From an uncultured Sulfurimonas sp. (GTDB lineage: Bacteria > Campylobacterota > Campylobacteria > Campylobacterales > Sulfurimonadaceae), in NCBI GenBank assembly GCA_937914675.1, contig CALDOC010000299.1, forward strand, positions 1 through 7,084: a DNA stretch of 7,084 bases, read 5' to 3'. Shown here one piece after another: positions 5,844 to 7,084 of the stretch (position 1 is the stretch's first letter; each line of letters begins with the position of its first letter). The translations under genes were made by a program, and so were the position numbers. The notes beneath the pieces were generated by a model. It ran no database searches. It was not told the origin of the DNA and saw only the letters and a program-made list of their open reading frames with translations.

Positions 5844-6334
5844 ATTATACGCAAGATGGTGGACTCCCCGTCGCTCTTACAAGCATAGACAAGATTGTAA
5901 ACTGGGGTCGTTCAAACTCACTATGGGCTTTGACTTACGGTCTCGCTTGTTGTGGAATCGAGATGATGGCTTCGGGAGCTTCTCGATTTGACTTTGACCG
6001 TTACGGAACTATATTCCGCGCGAGTCCACGTCAAGCCGACGTCATGATAGTCGCGGGAACTCTAACGAAAAAACATGCAGAGTTCATCAAACGCCTTTAT
6101 GATCAGATGACGGAGCCTCGATGGGTAATCTCCATGGGGTCATGCGCCAACACTGGCGGTATGTTCAACACTTACGCGACCGTTCAAGGCTGTGACAGAA
6201 TCATTCCCGTTGATTTGTATCTTCCTGGCTGCGCGCCGCGTCCCGAGACTCTTCAATATGGAGTTATGTTGTTACAGAAAAAAATCCGCGCCAATAAAGC
6301 TGGCAACGCGCAAAAAGCCAAAAGGTTGATGTAA
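5825..6334 (+). CDS. nuoB: NADH-quinone oxidoreductase subunit B (Complex I, cluster N2)
   Basis: A 169-residue soluble subunit of the peripheral arm that binds the terminal [4Fe-4S] cluster N2, which hands electrons to quinone at the NuoB/NuoD interface. The cluster ligands are visible: the tandem cysteines C42-C43 in LACCGIEMM, C107 in GSCANTGG and C136 in PGCAPRPE. The R-x-S-P-R-Q-A-D element (66-72) and the block LTKKHAEFIKRLYDQM (80-95) are standard NuoB. The C-terminus (155-169) is a basic tail. Length matches the family. The gene starts within the end of nuoA and its TAA shares one base with the nuoC ATG (TAATG), so the three genes should be translationally coupled. Confidence 0.98.
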   Translation: MAQHKVNYTQDGGLPVALTSIDKIVNWGRSNSLWALTYGLACCGIEMMASGASRFDFDRYGTIFRASPRQADVMIVAGTLTKKHAEFIKRLYDQMTEPRWVISMGSCANTGGMFNTYATVQGCDRIIPVDLYLPGCAPRPETLQYGVMLLQKKIRANKAGNAQKAKRLM

Positions 6335-7084
6335 TGAGAGCCTATACGCCTAAAGACGACGTACAAGCGAAAGCTTACTACACGGATAGATTTTACGTGG
6401 CGCCTCAAGTGCCTAAACAAGACGTTCAAAGCGACGCGGTGTTCGCGGCGGATTTAGCGGCTATAAAAGCTAAATTTGAAGTAAAAGACGCTTTTATTCA
6501 AGTTACCAACATGGTGGTTTATATCAACGCCAACGACATTTACAGTCTTTTGGAATTCATGAGAGACGAGTTGGAATACACGCAACTAACGGAAATGTCA
6601 GCGATAGACTGGTTAGCGAAAGACAACACTTTTGAAATCTTTTATCAAATGCTTAGCATGAACAAGCGAAAGCGAATTCGAATCAAATACTCCATCAAAA
6701 AAGGTCAAGCGGTGGACAGCGTCGAGAAGCTTTTTAGAAGCGCCGACTGGAGCGAACGCGAAATGTTCGACATGTTCGGCATAGAGGCGAACAATCATCC
6801 TTTCATGAAAAGAATTTTGATGCCTTACGATTGGCAAGGACATCCGCTTCTTAAAACATATCCATTGCAAGGCGACGAGTTCGCGGCTTGGTACGAAGTG
6901 GACAAGATTTATGGAAAAGAGGCGAGAGACGTAATTGGCCCTGAAATCCGTGACACGGCTCGCGTCGACCGTTACGATAGCGAGCGTTTCGCGCGTTTGG
7001 GCTACGAGGTTCCAAAGGGAACTAAAATAACGGACGATATGGAAAAAACAGAGCAGAGCTACCAAGAAGAGGGTGGAGTGTTTA
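6334..7084 (+). CDS. nuoC: NADH-quinone oxidoreductase subunit C (Complex I), 3' truncated by window
   Basis: The frame is open from ATG 6334 to the window end, giving 250 residues without a stop. The N-terminal domain (about 35-125) is the alpha/beta domain of the 30-kDa subunit, with EMSAIDWL (87-94) and FEIFYQMLS (100-108). The signature segment 139-178 contains WSEREMFDMFGI, NNHPFMKRILMP and W167-Q-G-H-P-L-L-K. These match the family pattern E-R-E-x-[YF]-D-M-F-G ... G-H-P-L-R-K, except that K replaces the usual acidic or basic D after the second leucine position. NuoC is not fused to NuoD, at least up to the window end, unlike in E. coli. The C-terminal part after 178 is longer than 70 residues, acidic and probably hydrophilic (YEVDKIYGKEARDVIGPEI ...), whereas classical NuoC ends about 40 residues after this point. 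AAAGG at 6321-6325 is the likely ribosome site. Confidence 0.97.
   Translation, partial: MRAYTPKDDVQAKAYYTDRFYVAPQVPKQDVQSDAVFAADLAAIKAKFEVKDAFIQVTNMVVYINANDIYSLLEFMRDELEYTQLTEMSAIDWLAKDNTFEIFYQMLSMNKRKRIRIKYSIKKGQAVDSVEKLFRSADWSEREMFDMFGIEANNHPFMKRILMPYDWQGHPLLKTYPLQGDEFAAWYEVDKIYGKEARDVIGPEIRDTARVDRYDSERFARLGYEVPKGTKITDDMEKTEQSYQEEGGVF

Noticed and set aside
6613..7065. Minus-strand open frame of 150 codons opposite nuoC
   Set aside because: nuoC has the diagnostic family signature on the + strand; the long antisense frame results from its codon pattern.

Overview
This window looks like chromosomal DNA from a Campylobacterota (Epsilonproteobacteria) bacterium of the Sulfurimonas/Sulfurovum kind. 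That placement is inference. It rests on AT-rich DNA, separate nuoB and nuoC genes at the head of a Complex I operon, a NuoC with a long C-terminal extension, and a promoter of the T-stretch plus extended -10 type with no clear -35. No genus can be fixed from the sequence alone. All genes lie on the + strand.

Positions 1-5234 hold one tightly packed gene run, probably an operon whose beginning lies outside the window. It starts with the C-terminal part of an FtsX/MacB-type ABC permease and its LolD/MacB-type ATPase. Next comes a large membrane protein that I read as a divergent relative of CcoN, the catalytic subunit of cbb3-type haem-copper oxidases. A second polytopic membrane protein, a secreted YceI-domain protein, a secreted cysteine-free protein possibly of thioredoxin fold, and a YkuE-type metallophosphoesterase follow. 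Genes overlap by 4 or 14 bases or are separated by 1-2 bases, so translational coupling is likely.

Positions 5235-5453 are non-coding. They contain a 10-base direct repeat, a weak hairpin that could end the upstream operon, a good extended -10 promoter, a long imperfect inverted repeat around that promoter, and the nuoA ribosome binding site.

Positions 5454-7084 begin the Complex I operon: nuoA, nuoB and the first 250 codons of nuoC. NuoB carries the N2 cluster cysteines. NuoA provides the membrane segments next to the quinone channel and NuoC the 30-kDa connecting subunit.

The most interesting object is the CcoN-like protein (1025-2578). It keeps the haem-ligand histidines of helices II and X and the conserved glutamate and histidine before helix X, but the His-His pair that should bind copper in helix VII is absent. 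Its operon partners (ABC exporter, YceI, cysteine-free Trx-like protein) suggest an envelope-located, haem- or quinone-linked function that I cannot name.
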